Source: Selenomonas timonae (GTDB lineage: Bacteria; Bacillota; Negativicutes; Selenomonadales; Selenomonadaceae). Taken from it: a stretch of 64,000 bases of DNA. Location of the stretch: the NCBI RefSeq assembly GCF_014250475.1, contig NZ_CP060204.1:1067001-1131000 (forward strand), read 5' to 3'. The position numbers and the translations under genes are program-made. Shown piece after piece: positions 18,901 to 29,122 of this stretch. Every line of letters begins with the position of its first letter. Within the stretch, counting starts at the first letter, position 1. The notes below the pieces were generated by a model. The model ran no database searches, was not told where the DNA came from, and was given only the letters and a program-made list of their open reading frames with translations.

Positions 18901-18981
18901 CCTAATTATAGTTGATTCAGTCGTAACTTGCAGATAGAACCTCGTCGGATTGATTACAGTCCGGCGAAAGGAGGAAAAACT

Positions 18982-19263
18982 TTGTCAAGATCGATTAAGA
19001 AAGGGCCTTTCGTCGCAGAGAGCCTGATGAAGAAGATCGATGCGCTCAACGAAAAGAACGAGAAGAAGGTTGTGCGCACATGGTCGCGCAGCTCGACGAT
19101 CTTCCCGGATTTCGTCGGCCACACGATCGCTGTCCATGACGGACGCAAGCATGTCCCCGTATACGTCACGGAGGATATGGTCGGACATAAGCTCGGCGAA
19201 TTTGCGCCGACACGTACATTCAAGGGTCACGCGGGCGAAGAGCGCAAGACCTCGCTGCGCTGA
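18982..19263 (+). CDS. rpsS: 30S ribosomal protein S19
   Basis: 93 residues from TTG at 18982, preceded by AAAGGAGG; the product begins [17 protein letters not shown] like the family. An in-frame upstream start would add 18 atypical residues from repeat-derived sequence. It sits in the 30S head near S13. Ends [14 protein letters not shown]. Confidence 0.94.
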   Translation: MSRSIKKGPFVAESLMKKIDALNEKNEKKVVRTWSRSSTIFPDFVGHTIAVHDGRKHVPVYVTEDMVGHKLGEFAPTRTFKGHAGEERKTSLR

Positions 19264-19281
19264 TAGAGAGGAGGACGATTC

Positions 19282-19620
19282 GTGGCACAGGAAGTAAAGG
19301 CTACTGCCAAATACATCCGTATCGCACCGCGCAAGGTTCGCATTGTGATGAACCTCGTGCGCGGCAAGAGCGTTGCTGACGCTCTCGCAATCCTGAAGTT
19401 CACGCCGAAGGTCGGCGCGGACGCCGTGGAGAAGGTGCTCCGCTCTGCCATTGCAAACGCGGAGAACAACTTCGACATGGATGCAGACCGTCTGTTCATT
19501 TCCTCAGCTTTCGTTGACCAGGGGCCGACCTTGAAGCGCATTCATCCGCGTTCGCGTGGACAGGCGTTCAAGATTTTGAAGCACACGTCCCACATCACGG
19601 TTGCCGTAAACGAAAAGTAA
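19282..19620 (+). CDS. rplV: 50S ribosomal protein L22
   Basis: 112 residues, GTG start after [27 protein letters not shown] and the hairpin that lines the exit tunnel ([17 protein letters not shown]) are present. 18 nt after rpsS. Confidence 0.95.
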   Translation: MAQEVKATAKYIRIAPRKVRIVMNLVRGKSVADALAILKFTPKVGADAVEKVLRSAIANAENNFDMDADRLFISSAFVDQGPTLKRIHPRSRGQAFKILKHTSHITVAVNEK

Positions 19621-19636
19621 TAGGGAGGGAAACAGT

Positions 19637-20308
19637 TTGGGTCAGAAAGTAAATCCCCATGGCATTCGCCTTGGCATCGTCAAGGATTGGGATGCCCGCT
19701 GGTATGCAGACAAGGATTTCGCGCAGAATCTGCATGAGGACATCAAGATTCGCGATTACCTCAAGAAGAGCCTCCAGACCGCAGGTGTTCCCCGCGTGGA
19801 GACGGAGCGCAGCAAGAACCGCCTGAAGCTCACGATCCATACGGCAAAGCCGGGCATGGTTATCGGACGCGGCGGCTCCGGGATCGAGCAGATCAAGGAA
19901 GGCCTCAAGGGTCTGACGGATAAGCGCGTTGACATCAATATTGCAGAGATCAAGCAGCCGGATCTCGACGCGACGCTCGTCGCCGAGAACATTGCGGCAC
20001 AGCTTGAGCGCCGCATTGCCTTCCGCCGTGCGATGAAGCAGGCTGTCGGGCGCACGATGCGTCTCGGCGCGAAGGGCATCAAGATCGCAGTCAGCGGCCG
20101 TCTCGGCGGTGCGGAAATCGCACGCCGTGAGTCCTATCGCGAGGGCAGCATTCCCCTGCACACGCTGCGTGCAGACATTGACTACGGCACGGCCGAGGCG
20201 CATACGACGTACGGCCGCATCGGCATCAAGGTCTGGATCTTCAAGGGCGAGGTTCTCCCCGACAAGAAGCAGGCGCCGAAGAACGGTAAGGAAAGGAGCG
20301 AGGCGTAA
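19637..20308 (+). CDS. rpsC: 30S ribosomal protein S3
   Basis: 223 residues, TTG start after [20 protein letters not shown] opens the protein; the KH domain carries [14 protein letters not shown]. It forms part of the mRNA entry tunnel. Its TAA overlaps the rplP ATG by one base. Confidence 0.95.
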   Translation: MGQKVNPHGIRLGIVKDWDARWYADKDFAQNLHEDIKIRDYLKKSLQTAGVPRVETERSKNRLKLTIHTAKPGMVIGRGGSGIEQIKEGLKGLTDKRVDINIAEIKQPDLDATLVAENIAAQLERRIAFRRAMKQAVGRTMRLGAKGIKIAVSGRLGGAEIARRESYREGSIPLHTLRADIDYGTAEAHTTYGRIGIKVWIFKGEVLPDKKQAPKNGKERSEA

Positions 20309-20745
20309 TGTTACTCCCAAAGCGTGTAAAGTACCGCAAGCAGTTCCGCGGACGCATGAAGGGTAAGGCACAGCGCGGCAACACGGTCAGCCATGGCCAG
20401 TACGGTCTCGTCGCTCTGGAGCCGGCATGGATCACGAACCGCCAGATCGAGGCTGCGCGTATCGCGATGACGCGTTACATCAAGCGCGGCGGTAAGGTCT
20501 GGATCAAGATTTTCCCGGACAAGCCGGTCACGGCGAAGCCGGCAGAGACCCGCATGGGTTCCGGCAAGGGCTCGCCCGAGTACTGGGTAGCCGTCGTAAA
20601 GCCGGGTCGCGTCCTCTTCGAGATGGACGGCGTGGCACGTGACGTTGCGGCAGAGGCGATGCGTCTCGCGGGACACAAGCTCCCGATCAAGACGAAGTTC
20701 GTCGTACGCGAAGAAGTAGAGGGCGGTGAAGTGAATGAAGGTTGA
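20308..20745 (+). CDS. rplP: 50S ribosomal protein L16
   Basis: 145 residues. [18 protein letters not shown] and [18 protein letters not shown] (the region reaching tRNA sites) are intact. It overlaps rpmC by 11 bases, implying coupling. Confidence 0.96.
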   Translation: MLLPKRVKYRKQFRGRMKGKAQRGNTVSHGQYGLVALEPAWITNRQIEAARIAMTRYIKRGGKVWIKIFPDKPVTAKPAETRMGSGKGSPEYWVAVVKPGRVLFEMDGVARDVAAEAMRLAGHKLPIKTKFVVREEVEGGEVNEG

Positions 20746-20926
20746 TGAGATCCGCGGCCTGAGCGCCGATGAGCTCAAGGAGAAACTTGCGTCGCTCAAA
20801 GAGGAGCTCTTTGGCCTCCGTTTTCAGCACGCCACCGGACAGCTCGATAACCCGATGCGTATCAAGGACGTAAAGAAGACGATTGCCCGCATCAAGACGA
20901 TTCAGCGCGAGCAGGCAAACGCCTAA
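20735..20926 (+). CDS. rpmC: 50S ribosomal protein L29
   Basis: 63 residues, all helical. It begins [18 protein letters not shown] and ends with the ARIKTIQRE helix. It lies at the tunnel exit next to L23. It starts inside the end of rplP. Confidence 0.95.
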   Translation: MKVDEIRGLSADELKEKLASLKEELFGLRFQHATGQLDNPMRIKDVKKTIARIKTIQREQANA

Positions 20927-20978
20927 GACAAGTTACGGACATTCGTACAGATACGCAGAAGGAAGGAGGCTCACATAG

Positions 20979-21236
20979 ATGAGCGATAGAAACGTACGCA
21001 AAGTGAGAATCGGCAAGGTCGTGTCCGACAAGATGGACAAGACCGTTGTCGTTGCTGTCGAGGAGCTCGAGCAGCACAAGATGTATAAGAAGCCGGTTAA
21101 GAAGACGGTGAAGTTCCACGCGCATGACGAGAAGAACGACGCGCACGTCGGCGACCGTGTCTCCATCATGGAGACGCGTCCGCTCTCCAAGACGAAGCGC
21201 TGGCGCGTGGTCGAAGTCGTCGAGCGCGCGAAGTAA
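20979..21236 (+). CDS. rpsQ: 30S ribosomal protein S17
   Basis: 85 residues. The OB-fold features [19 protein letters not shown] and [19 protein letters not shown] are conserved. AAGGAGG precedes the ATG. 52 nt after rpmC. Confidence 0.95.
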   Translation: MSDRNVRKVRIGKVVSDKMDKTVVVAVEELEQHKMYKKPVKKTVKFHAHDEKNDAHVGDRVSIMETRPLSKTKRWRVVEVVERAK

Positions 21237-21251
21237 GGAGGAACAGAATCA

Positions 21252-21620
21252 ATGATACAGCAGGAAACAATCCTGAATGTCGGCGATAACACAGGAGCGA
21301 AGGAAATCCTCTGCATTCGCGTACTGGGCGGCTCGTACCGCAAGTATGCCAATATCGGCGACATCATCGTCGCCTCCGTCAAGGCGGCAGCGCCGGGCGG
21401 CACGGTGAAGAAGGGCGACGTCGTCAAGGCGGTTGTCGTCCGCAGCGTCAAGGGACTGCGTCGTCCGGACGGTTCCTACATCCGCTTCGACGAGAATGCG
21501 GCCGTCATCATCAAGGACGACCACACGCCGCGCGGAACGCGTATTTTCGGACCTGTCGCACGCGAGCTGCGCGAGAAGGACTTCATGAAGATCGTCTCGC
21601 TCGCGCCCGAAGTTCTTTAA
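21252..21620 (+). CDS. rplN: 50S ribosomal protein L14
   Basis: 122 residues. [18 protein letters not shown] and the [14 protein letters not shown] segment are typical. It forms intersubunit bridges and is the docking site of the silencing factor RsfS. 15 nt after rpsQ. Confidence 0.96.
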   Translation: MIQQETILNVGDNTGAKEILCIRVLGGSYRKYANIGDIIVASVKAAAPGGTVKKGDVVKAVVVRSVKGLRRPDGSYIRFDENAAVIIKDDHTPRGTRIFGPVARELREKDFMKIVSLAPEVL

Positions 21621-21635
21621 GGAGGAGGTGTTATT

Positions 21636-21962
21636 TTGTCGCTGGCAAAACTGAACGTCAAGAAGGGCGATACGGTCGTCGTTCTTTCCGGTAAGGATAA
21701 GGGTAAGCAGGGCAAGGTCATCGAGGCTCAGCCGAAGAAGGGCAAGGTTATCGTTGAGGGCGTGAACAAGGTGAAGCGTCACACGAAGCCGAGCCAGAGC
21801 GCACCGCAGGGCGGTATCATCACGAAGGAGGCACCGCTGTTCGCATCGAAGGTGCAGCTTGTCTGCCCCGCGTGCGGCAAGGCAACGCGCGTTGCGCACC
21901 GCATCATCGGTGAGCGCAAGGTGCGCGCCTGCAAGAAGTGCGGCGAGCCCATCGAGCAGTAA
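21636..21962 (+). CDS. rplX: 50S ribosomal protein L24
   Basis: 108 residues, TTG start after AAGGAGGAGG. The KOW motif ([20 protein letters not shown]) opens it; a CXXC pair (CPACGK, CKKCGE) near the C-terminus could hold zinc. L24 initiates 50S assembly. Confidence 0.95.
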   Translation: MSLAKLNVKKGDTVVVLSGKDKGKQGKVIEAQPKKGKVIVEGVNKVKRHTKPSQSAPQGGIITKEAPLFASKVQLVCPACGKATRVAHRIIGERKVRACKKCGEPIEQ

Positions 21963-21990
21963 TCTTTAGCGGAAAGGAGGAATACGCAAA

Positions 21991-22530
21991 GTGGAAAGAC
22001 TCAAGGAAAAGTATCAGAAGGAAGTTGCACCGGCTCTGACGGAGAAGTTCGGCTATAAGAACGTCATGCAGCTCCCGAAGGTGGAGAAGGTCATCATCAA
22101 CATGGGCGTCGGCGAGGCTGTCGGCAACCCGAAGGCACTCGATGCCGCTGTGACGGATCTCACCGCCATCGCAGGTCAGAAGCCCCAGCTCACGCGTGCG
22201 AAGAAGTCGCTCGCTGCGTGGAAGCTCCGCGAGGGCATGCCGATCGGCTGCAAGGTCACGCTGCGCGGCACGCGTATGTACCAGTTCCTCGACAAGTTCA
22301 TGAATGTCGCACTTCCGCGCGTCCGCGATTTCCGCGGGGTCAGCGAGAAGGCTTTCGACGGCCGCGGCAACTATGCCGTTGGTCTGCGTGAGCAGCTCAT
22401 CTTCCCCGAGATTGACTACGACAAGATCGACAAGATTCGCGGCATGAACATCGTCATCGTTACGAGCGCGCATACGGACGAAGAGGCAAAAGAGCTCCTC
22501 CGTCTCATGGGTATGCCGTTCCGCGCGTAA
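21991..22530 (+). CDS. rplE: 50S ribosomal protein L5
   Basis: 179 residues, GTG start after [25 protein letters not shown] and [17 protein letters not shown] are conserved. It binds 5S rRNA and contacts the P-site tRNA. Confidence 0.96.
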   Translation: MERLKEKYQKEVAPALTEKFGYKNVMQLPKVEKVIINMGVGEAVGNPKALDAAVTDLTAIAGQKPQLTRAKKSLAAWKLREGMPIGCKVTLRGTRMYQFLDKFMNVALPRVRDFRGVSEKAFDGRGNYAVGLREQLIFPEIDYDKIDKIRGMNIVIVTSAHTDEEAKELLRLMGMPFRA

Positions 22531-22549
22531 CGGGCTAGGAGGAACAACT

Positions 22550-22735
22550 GTGGCAAAGAAGGCAATGATTGAGAAGTGGAGCAAAGAGCCCAAGTTCTCG
22601 ACACGCAAGTATAACCGCTGCAAGATCTGCGGACGTCCGCACGGCTACATCCGCAAATTCGATATGTGCCGTATCTGCTTCCGTGAGCAGAGTTACAAGG
22701 GCGCCATCCCTGGTGTAACGAAGGCAAGCTGGTAA
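22550..22735 (+). CDS. rpsN: 30S ribosomal protein S14, zinc-binding type Z
   Basis: 61 residues, the short zinc form. Four cysteines are intact ([20 protein letters not shown]). GTG start after AGGAGG. Type Z is usual in Firmicutes; no zinc-independent copy is visible in the window. Confidence 0.95.
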   Translation: MAKKAMIEKWSKEPKFSTRKYNRCKICGRPHGYIRKFDMCRICFREQSYKGAIPGVTKASW

Positions 22736-22763
22736 TTATCAAAACAAAGGAGGATATCGATTC

Positions 22764-23162
22764 ATGGCAATGACTGATCCTATTGCAGATATGCTGACCC
22801 GCATCCGCAACGCAAACTCGGTCTACCACGAGAGCGTCGCGATCCCTGGGTCAAAGGTCAAGACGGCAATCGCCGAGGTCTTGAAAAAGGAAGGCTTCAT
22901 CAAGGACTACTCCTTCCAGGAGGACGGCAAGCAGGGCGTCCTCACCGTCACGCTGAAGTATGGAGCTAAGCGTGAGCACGTTATCTCCGGCCTGAAGCGC
23001 GTTTCCAAGCCCGGACTTCGTCAGTATGCAAAGCATGATGCGCTCCCGCGCGTCTACGGCGGCCTTGGGATCTCTGTGATCTCCACATCGAAGGGGATCA
23101 TGAGCGACAAGGATGCCCGCAAGGCTGGTCTCGGCGGCGAAGTGCTCGCATTCGTATGGTAA
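22764..23162 (+). CDS. rpsH: 30S ribosomal protein S8
   Basis: 132 residues. [16 protein letters not shown] and the C-terminal [18 protein letters not shown] are diagnostic. It binds the central domain of 16S rRNA and represses the spc operon in enterobacteria. Confidence 0.96.
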   Translation: MAMTDPIADMLTRIRNANSVYHESVAIPGSKVKTAIAEVLKKEGFIKDYSFQEDGKQGVLTVTLKYGAKREHVISGLKRVSKPGLRQYAKHDALPRVYGGLGISVISTSKGIMSDKDARKAGLGGEVLAFVW

Positions 23163-23184
23163 TGCACAGGCAGGAGGTGTAACA

Positions 23185-23736
23185 ATGTCAAGAATTGGAA
23201 GAGCACCGATTCACATTCCGTCTGGCGTTACCGTCACGGTCGGTGCGGATAATCTCGTGAAAGTGAAGGGCCCGAAGGGCGAGCTTTCGCGCGAGATCCA
23301 TCCGGATATGAAAATAACCGTCGAGGACGGTGTCGTCACCGTCATCCGTCCTTCGGACGATAAAATGCACAGGTCGCTCCACGGCCTTTCCCGCACACTC
23401 ATCAACAACATGGTGGTCGGCGTGTCGGAAGGCTTTACGAAGACCCTTGAGATCAGCGGCGTCGGCTATCGTGCGGCAAAGCAGGGCAAGAACCTTAACC
23501 TTTCGCTCGGCTTCTCGCATCCCGTTGTCGTTGAGCCGCCCGAGGGCATTACGTTCGAGTGCCCCTCTGCAACGGTCATCACGATCTCCGGCATCAACAA
23601 GGAAGTCGTTGGTCAGACTGCAGCTGAGATCCGCGCACATCGTGAGCCGGAGCCGTATAAGGGCAAGGGCATCAAGTACGCCGGAGAGCATATCCGCCGC
23701 AAGGAAGGCAAAGCCGGCGCGAAGGGCAAGAAATAA
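23185..23736 (+). CDS. rplF: 50S ribosomal protein L6
   Basis: 183 residues from ATG at 23185 after [36 protein letters not shown] and [20 protein letters not shown] mark L6. It sits near the factor-binding site. A start further upstream inside rpsH is rejected. Confidence 0.96.
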   Translation: MSRIGRAPIHIPSGVTVTVGADNLVKVKGPKGELSREIHPDMKITVEDGVVTVIRPSDDKMHRSLHGLSRTLINNMVVGVSEGFTKTLEISGVGYRAAKQGKNLNLSLGFSHPVVVEPPEGITFECPSATVITISGINKEVVGQTAAEIRAHREPEPYKGKGIKYAGEHIRRKEGKAGAKGKK

Positions 23737-23757
23737 GAAGGAGAGGAGTGACACACT

Positions 23758-24117
23758 GTGCTTATCAAGCAGGATAAGAATAAGGCGCGCCAGAAGCGCC
23801 ATCTGCGCGTGCGCAATCACATTGCAGGCACTGCGGCACGTCCGCGCCTCAATGTATTCCGCAGCCTCAAGAACATCTACGCACAGATCATCGATGATGA
23901 AAAGGGCGTGACGCTCGTCTCCGCGAGCTCCAAGGATAAGGACTTCTCCCAGTACGGCGGCAACGTCGAAGCGGCAAAGGCCATCGGCACCGCTGTTGCG
24001 AAGAAGGCTCTTGAGAAGGGTATCACCGAGGTCGTCTTTGACCGCGGCGGCTACATCTACCATGGCCGCGTCGCTGCTCTCGCTGAGGCAGCCCGCGAGG
24101 CCGGACTGAAATTCTAA
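23758..24117 (+). CDS. rplR: 50S ribosomal protein L18
   Basis: 119 residues, GTG start. [20 protein letters not shown] and [19 protein letters not shown] are conserved. It binds 5S rRNA with L5. Confidence 0.95.
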   Translation: MLIKQDKNKARQKRHLRVRNHIAGTAARPRLNVFRSLKNIYAQIIDDEKGVTLVSASSKDKDFSQYGGNVEAAKAIGTAVAKKALEKGITEVVFDRGGYIYHGRVAALAEAAREAGLKF

Positions 24118-24129
24118 AGGAGGGAAAGC

Positions 24130-24636
24130 ATGGCTAGACATAACGAAAACGAGACGCCGGAGTTTGAGGAGCGTGTCGTATTCATCAACCGCGTATCGAA
24201 GGTTGTCAAGGGCGGCCGACGCTCCTCCTTCAGTGCGCTCGTTGTCGTCGGCAACAAGAAGGGCAAGGTAGGCTTTGGCATGGGCAAGGCCGCTGAGGTA
24301 CCCGAGGCGATCCGCAAGGGCGTCGAGGACGCAAAGAAGAGCCTGATCGAGGTTCCGCTGCGCGAGGAGCGCACGATTCCGCATGAGATCACGGGCATCT
24401 TCGGTGCCGGCCGCGTGCTGCTGAAGCCCGCTGCCAAAGGTACCGGCGTCATCGCCGGCGGCCCTGCACGTGCGGTACTCGAGCTCGCAGGCGTGCGTGA
24501 CATCCTCACGAAGTCGCTCGGCTCGTCCAACCCGAACAACATGGTGCGTGCCACGATGGAGGGACTCATCGGCCTCAAGAACCCCGCCGATGTTGCAGCT
24601 CTCCGCGGCAAGACCGTACGCGAGATTTTTGGCTGA
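24130..24636 (+). CDS. rpsE: 30S ribosomal protein S5
   Basis: 168 residues. The N-terminal dsRNA-binding-like domain ([18 protein letters not shown]) and the [20 protein letters not shown] core are intact. It affects decoding accuracy. 12 nt after rplR. Confidence 0.96.
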   Translation: MARHNENETPEFEERVVFINRVSKVVKGGRRSSFSALVVVGNKKGKVGFGMGKAAEVPEAIRKGVEDAKKSLIEVPLREERTIPHEITGIFGAGRVLLKPAAKGTGVIAGGPARAVLELAGVRDILTKSLGSSNPNNMVRATMEGLIGLKNPADVAALRGKTVREIFG

Positions 24637-24651
24637 TAAGGAGGAACGAAC

Positions 24652-24837
24652 ATGGCAAAAGTCAGAGTTACCCTGACGCGCAGCTTGATCGGTCGTCCTG
24701 AGACGCAGCGCAAGACTGTGAAATCGCTCGGACTGCGCAAGCGCAACTCCGTTACCGAGCTTCCCGACACGCCCGCCGTGCGTGGGCAGCTTCACAAGGT
24801 CTCCCACCTCATCACGGTGGAAGAGATTGCAGACTGA
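24652..24837 (+). CDS. rpmD: 50S ribosomal protein L30
   Basis: 61 residues. [19 protein letters not shown] and LGLRKRNSV are typical of bacterial L30. AAGGAGG precedes the ATG. Confidence 0.95.
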   Translation: MAKVRVTLTRSLIGRPETQRKTVKSLGLRKRNSVTELPDTPAVRGQLHKVSHLITVEEIAD

Positions 24838-24856
24838 AGAGGGGAGGCAAACATCT

Positions 24857-25300
24857 ATGAAACTGCATGAATTACAGCCGGCTGAGGGGGCGCGCAAGAC
24901 GACGAAGCGCGTCGGCCGCGGCATCGGCTCCGGCCTTGGCAAGACCTCGGGGCGCGGTATGAAGGGGCAGAAGTCCCGTTCCGGCGGTGGCGTCCGCAGC
25001 GGCTTTGAGGGCGGTCAGATGCCTCTCTACCGTCGTCTCCCGAAGCGTGGCTTCAAGAACATCTGGGCAAAGACCTTTGCCGAGGTGAACGTCGGCAGCC
25101 TGAACTGCTTCGAGGACGGCGCAACGGTTGATCCCGTTGCACTCATTGAGGCAGGCATCCTCAAGAATGTCCGTGACGGCATCCGCATCCTTGGCGACGG
25201 CGAGCTCACGGCGAAGAACCTCACCGTGCGCGCACAGGGCTTTACGCAGGGCGCGGCGGACAAAATTGCAGCGGCAGGCGGCAAAGTCGAGGTGATCTAA
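24857..25300 (+). CDS. rplO: 50S ribosomal protein L15
   Basis: 147 residues from ATG at 24857 after [26 protein letters not shown], the glycine-rich [19 protein letters not shown] and [18 protein letters not shown] are diagnostic. One base separates it from secY. An upstream in-frame start within rpmD is rejected. Confidence 0.95.
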   Translation: MKLHELQPAEGARKTTKRVGRGIGSGLGKTSGRGMKGQKSRSGGGVRSGFEGGQMPLYRRLPKRGFKNIWAKTFAEVNVGSLNCFEDGATVDPVALIEAGILKNVRDGIRILGDGELTAKNLTVRAQGFTQGAADKIAAAGGKVEVI

Positions 25301-25301
25301 G

Positions 25302-26558
25302 GTGCTCCAAGCCCTTGGAAACATCTTCCAGATTCCCGAACTTAGACAAAAGATCGTATTCACGCTCATCATGTTCGCCGTGTTCCGCATGGGGACACAC
25401 ATCCCCGTGCCCGGCGTCGACCCGACGGCGATCGAGCAGCTCTTCGCACAGGGAACCCTGTTCGGGCTGCTCGATCTCTTCTCGGGCGGAGCGTTCAGCA
25501 AGTTCTCCGTCTTTGCAATGAGCATCACGCCCTACATCAATGCAGCCATCATCATCCAGCTGCTCAACGTCGTTGTACCGACACTCGAGCAGTGGTCGAA
25601 GGAAGGCGCGGAGGGGCATAAGAAGACGACGAAGGTCACGCGGTACCTCACGGTTGCACTTGCGTTCTTCCAGGCGATCGGCATGTCGATCGGTCTCAAG
25701 AGCGCAATCCTCAACCCGAACCCCGTGAACATCCTCATCATCGCGATTACGCTCACTGCAGGTACGGTATTCCTGATGTGGCTGGGCGAACAGATTACGG
25801 CGAACGGTGTCGGCAACGGCATCTCACTGATCATCTTTGCCGGTATTGTCGCGGCGCTGCCGAAGAACATTGGCACGATCTACGCCTACGTCAAGGCGGG
25901 CACGATCAGCTACTTCAGTGTATTCGCGTTTGCCGTCATCGCACTCGCGATGATTGTCTTCGTCATTCACATCGAGACGGGCTTCCGCCGCGTCCCAATC
26001 ACGTATGCGAAGCGCCTCGTTGGCGGGCGCGTGGGCAGTGGGCACTCGAGTCACATCCCGTTCAAGGTGAACCAGGCGGGTGTTATCCCGATCATCTTCG
26101 CCTCGTCGGTGCTCATGTTCCCGATCACGGTCGCGCAGTTCATCGACGTGCCGTGGGTCAAGACGGCGGCGGCGTATCTCGAGTGGGGCAAACCGCTCCA
26201 GACCACGCTCTACGTCCTCATGATCATCTTCTTCACCTACTTCTACACTTCGGTGACAGTGAAGATCCCCGATATGGCAGACAACCTCAAGAAATACGGC
26301 GGCTTCGTCCCAGGGCTGCGCCCGGGGCAAGCGACGGCGGATTATCTTGACTACGTGCTGACGCGCATCACGCTTGCGGGGGCATTCTTCCTCGCATTCA
26401 TCGCGGTGCTGCCGAACATGGTGGCGGGCGCGACGAACATTCAGGGCGTGTACTTCGGCGGCACAGCGCTGCTGATCGTCGTCGGTGTTGCACTGCAGAC
26501 CATGAAGCAGATTGAGTCGATGGTCGTCATGCGCCACTACGAAGGCTTTATGAAATAA
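25302..26558 (+). CDS. secY: Protein translocase subunit SecY
   Basis: 418 residues with ten membrane helices. The plug and helix 2 region (GGAFSKFSVFAMSITPYINA) and the cytoplasmic loop AKRLVGGRVGSGHSSHIPFK, which contacts SecA and the ribosome, are clear. It forms the Sec channel with SecE and SecG, which are not in the window. GTG start directly after rplO. Confidence 0.96.
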   Translation: MLQALGNIFQIPELRQKIVFTLIMFAVFRMGTHIPVPGVDPTAIEQLFAQGTLFGLLDLFSGGAFSKFSVFAMSITPYINAAIIIQLLNVVVPTLEQWSKEGAEGHKKTTKVTRYLTVALAFFQAIGMSIGLKSAILNPNPVNILIIAITLTAGTVFLMWLGEQITANGVGNGISLIIFAGIVAALPKNIGTIYAYVKAGTISYFSVFAFAVIALAMIVFVIHIETGFRRVPITYAKRLVGGRVGSGHSSHIPFKVNQAGVIPIIFASSVLMFPITVAQFIDVPWVKTAAAYLEWGKPLQTTLYVLMIIFFTYFYTSVTVKIPDMADNLKKYGGFVPGLRPGQATADYLDYVLTRITLAGAFFLAFIAVLPNMVAGATNIQGVYFGGTALLIVVGVALQTMKQIESMVVMRHYEGFMK

Positions 26559-26576
26559 TGACGTAAGGAGATCACT

Positions 26577-27221
26577 ATGCACATCATTTTGATGGGGCCT
26601 CCGGGTGCCGGCAAGGGCACCCAGGCGGCAAACCTCGTAAAACGATACGGTATTCTGCACATCTCCACGGGCGACATGTTTCGTGAAGCCGTGAAAGAGG
26701 GCACACCGCTCGGCAAAGAGGCGAAGTCTTACATGGACGCGGGCAAGCTCGTCCCCGATGAGGTGACGATCGGCATTGTGCGCGAGCGCCTCAGTAAGGA
26801 CGACTGCAAGAAGGGATTCATCCTCGATGGATTCCCGCGCACGGTCGAGCAGGCGGATGCACTCAATGAAATCCTTGCAGACAACGGGCTGACGCTCACG
26901 GGCGTCCTCAACATCAACGTCCCCGCCGCCGATCTCATCGAGCGTGCCGTCGGACGCCGCATCTGCAAGAGCTGCGGACATTCCTTCCACGTGAAGTTCA
27001 ACCCGACCAAGGTTGAGGGTGTCTGCGACGACTGCGGCGGTACGACCTATCAGCGTGCCGACGACAGCGAGGAGACCATGAAGAGCCGTCTTTCCGTCTA
27101 TGAATCCTCCACGCGCCCCCTCATCGACTACTACACGAAGGCGGGCGTCTACAAGGAGATCGACGGCAGACAGGACATCGCGAAGGTCGAGGCGGATCTC
27201 GCCGCCGTCCTTGAGGCGTAA
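26577..27221 (+). CDS. adk: Adenylate kinase
   Basis: 214 residues. P-loop GPPGAGKGT (7-15), DGFPRT in the NMP region, and a LID with four cysteines (CKSCGHSFH and CDDCGG), so the zinc-binding long form of Gram-positives. It interconverts ATP, AMP and ADP. In most Firmicutes map lies between adk and infA; here infA follows after 18 nt. Confidence 0.96.
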   Translation: MHIILMGPPGAGKGTQAANLVKRYGILHISTGDMFREAVKEGTPLGKEAKSYMDAGKLVPDEVTIGIVRERLSKDDCKKGFILDGFPRTVEQADALNEILADNGLTLTGVLNINVPAADLIERAVGRRICKSCGHSFHVKFNPTKVEGVCDDCGGTTYQRADDSEETMKSRLSVYESSTRPLIDYYTKAGVYKEIDGRQDIAKVEADLAAVLEA

Positions 27222-27239
27222 AAGGAGCGAAAGGGAAGT

Positions 27240-27458
27240 ATGTCAAAACAGGATGTCATCGAGGTAGAGGGAAGAGTCGTTGAGAAACTTCCCAATGCGA
27301 TGTTCCAGGTCGAACTTGAGAACGGACACGTTGTCCTGGCTCATGTTTCCGGAAAGATACGCATGAACTTCATCCGTATTTTGCCGGGCGACAAGGTAAC
27401 CATCGAACTCACCCCGTACGATCTGACTCGTGGACGTATTACGTATCGCTTCAAATAG
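27240..27458 (+). CDS. infA: Translation initiation factor IF-1
   Basis: 72 residues. An OB-fold S1-like domain with [20 protein letters not shown] and [20 protein letters not shown], all typical. It occupies the A site during initiation. A 95-nt gap to rpmJ follows. Confidence 0.97.
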   Translation: MSKQDVIEVEGRVVEKLPNAMFQVELENGHVVLAHVSGKIRMNFIRILPGDKVTIELTPYDLTRGRITYRFK

Positions 27459-27491
27459 TCCTGAAAAAACCTAGCCAGACAGAATGATCTG

Positions 27492-27500
27492 TGCTAGAAT
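27492..27500 (+). promoter_or_regulatory. Possible internal promoter (extended -10) before rpmJ
   Basis: TGCTAGAAT is an extended -10 hexamer in the 95-nt infA-rpmJ gap; no good -35 is visible. It could boost the rpmJ-rpsM-rpsK-rpsD-rpoA-rplQ section. Confidence 0.3.
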
Positions 27501-27553
27501 AGAAAAGATCGACTTGAACCTTGAATGTAAGGAGACGGAAGGAGGCAAGCGCA

Positions 27554-27667
27554 GTGAAGGTAAGACCGTCTGTCAAGAAAATCTGCGAGAAATGCAAGAT
27601 CATCAAGCGCAAGGGCCGTGTCATGGTCATTTGCGAGAACCCCAAGCATAAACAAAGACAAGGATAA
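27554..27667 (+). CDS. rpmJ: 50S ribosomal protein L36
   Basis: 37 residues, GTG start after [29 protein letters not shown] with a second half [12 protein letters not shown] gives the three Cys and one His of the zinc form. 14 nt before rpsM. Confidence 0.96.
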   Translation: MKVRPSVKKICEKCKIIKRKGRVMVICENPKHKQRQG

Positions 27668-27681
27668 AAGGAGGTGCACTT

Positions 27682-28050
27682 ATGGCACGTATTGCCGGTG
27701 TAGATTTGCCCCGTGACAAGAGAATTGAGATTTCCCTGACGTACATCTACGGCATTGGCCTGACGACCGCGAAGAAGCTGCTCGCGATCGCAAACGTCAA
27801 TCCCGATACCCGTACGCGCGACCTCACGGAGGATGAAGTCGTCAGACTTCGTGATGCCATCGACAAGAACGCCGTGGTGGAGGGCGACCTTCGCCGCGAA
27901 ATTCAGATGAACATCAAGCGTCTCGTTGATATCGGCTGCTACCGTGGCCGCCGCCACCGTCTCGGCCTGCCTGTCCGCGGACAGAACACGAAGAACAATG
28001 CGCGCACGCGCAAGGGCCCGAAGAAGGCCGTTGCAGGCAAGAAAAAGTAA
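27682..28050 (+). CDS. rpsM: 30S ribosomal protein S13
   Basis: 122 residues. [20 protein letters not shown] and the basic tail [17 protein letters not shown], which reaches the P-site tRNA, are conserved. Confidence 0.96.
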   Translation: MARIAGVDLPRDKRIEISLTYIYGIGLTTAKKLLAIANVNPDTRTRDLTEDEVVRLRDAIDKNAVVEGDLRREIQMNIKRLVDIGCYRGRRHRLGLPVRGQNTKNNARTRKGPKKAVAGKKK

Positions 28051-28065
28051 AGGAGGCTCGTAGAG

Positions 28066-28458
28066 GTGGCTGTTAAGAAAACAACACGTTCCAAGAAAAA
28101 AGTTCGCAAGAACATAGAGTCGGGCGTTGCACACATCAGCTCGACATTCAACAACACGATCGTCACGCTCACCGATAAGAGCGGCAATGCCCTCTCGTGG
28201 GCGAGCGCCGGCGGTCTCGGCTTCCGTGGCTCGCGCAAGAGCACGCCGTTTGCAGCACAGATGGCTGCAGAGACGGCTGCAAAGGCTGCGATGGAGCACG
28301 GCCTGAAGTCCGTCGAAGTCTATGTCAAGGGTCCTGGTGCAGGCCGTGAGGCAGCAATCCGCTCGCTGCAGGCTACGGGTCTCGAAGTCAATATGATCAA
28401 AGACGTGACTCCCATCCCGCACAACGGATGCCGTCCGCCGAAGCGTCGCCGCGTCTAA
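28066..28458 (+). CDS. rpsK: 30S ribosomal protein S11
   Basis: 130 residues, GTG start. [20 protein letters not shown] and the C-terminal [18 protein letters not shown] are diagnostic. A 30S platform protein. Confidence 0.96.
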   Translation: MAVKKTTRSKKKVRKNIESGVAHISSTFNNTIVTLTDKSGNALSWASAGGLGFRGSRKSTPFAAQMAAETAAKAAMEHGLKSVEVYVKGPGAGREAAIRSLQATGLEVNMIKDVTPIPHNGCRPPKRRRV

Positions 28459-28478
28459 CAGGAGGTGCATGAAACAAC

Positions 28479-29072
28479 ATGGCAATCGATAGAGTACCAG
28501 TCCTCAAGCGCTGCCGCGCACTCGGACTCGAGCCTGCGACCCTCGGCCGCTCGCGTCAGTCGACGCGTCAGCTGCGCCGCACGAACCGCAAGGTCTCGGA
28601 GTACGGACTCCAGCTCAAGGAAAAGCAGAAGGCAAAGTTCATCTACGGTGTCCTTGAGCGTCAGTTCCGCGGCTACTATGACAAGGCGAAGAAGATGGCA
28701 GGCGTCACAGGTGAGAACCTGCTGAGCCTCCTCGAGCGCCGTCTCGACAACGTCGTCTTCCGCCTCGGGCTTGCCAACACGCGCCGTCAGGCACGTCAGC
28801 TCGTCCGTCACGGTCATTTCACCGTGAACGGCAAGCGCGTTGACATCCCCTCCGCACTCGTCCGCGAGGGCGACGTGATCGAGGTCGCCGAGAAGAGCCG
28901 CGCGAGCGCGTTCTTCAAGGAGCTGAAGGAGAGCAGCAATGCCCTTTCCGCACCTGCATGGCTGACCGCCGATCAGGCAAACCTGACGGGCACGGTCACA
29001 CGTTTCCCCCATCGTGAGGAAATCGACGTTCCGGTCAATGAACAGGCCATCGTCGAACTCTACTCCAAATAA
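28479..29072 (+). CDS. rpsD: 30S ribosomal protein S4
   Basis: 197 residues. It lacks the N-terminal zinc cysteine cluster. The S4 RNA-binding domain ([38 protein letters not shown]) is intact. It is a primary 16S binder. In other Firmicutes S4 is sometimes encoded elsewhere; here it is in the alpha cluster. Confidence 0.95.
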   Translation: MAIDRVPVLKRCRALGLEPATLGRSRQSTRQLRRTNRKVSEYGLQLKEKQKAKFIYGVLERQFRGYYDKAKKMAGVTGENLLSLLERRLDNVVFRLGLANTRRQARQLVRHGHFTVNGKRVDIPSALVREGDVIEVAEKSRASAFFKELKESSNALSAPAWLTADQANLTGTVTRFPHREEIDVPVNEQAIVELYSK

Positions 29073-29122
29073 TGAATGTGAATGTGTCTGCATTACGCGT
29101 TTATTATGGAGGAGGCACATAG

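Noticed and set aside
23188-24942. A 584-codon minus-strand frame across rplF to rpmD
   Set aside because: Antisense shadow of five ribosomal protein genes with intact starts and ribosome-binding sites.
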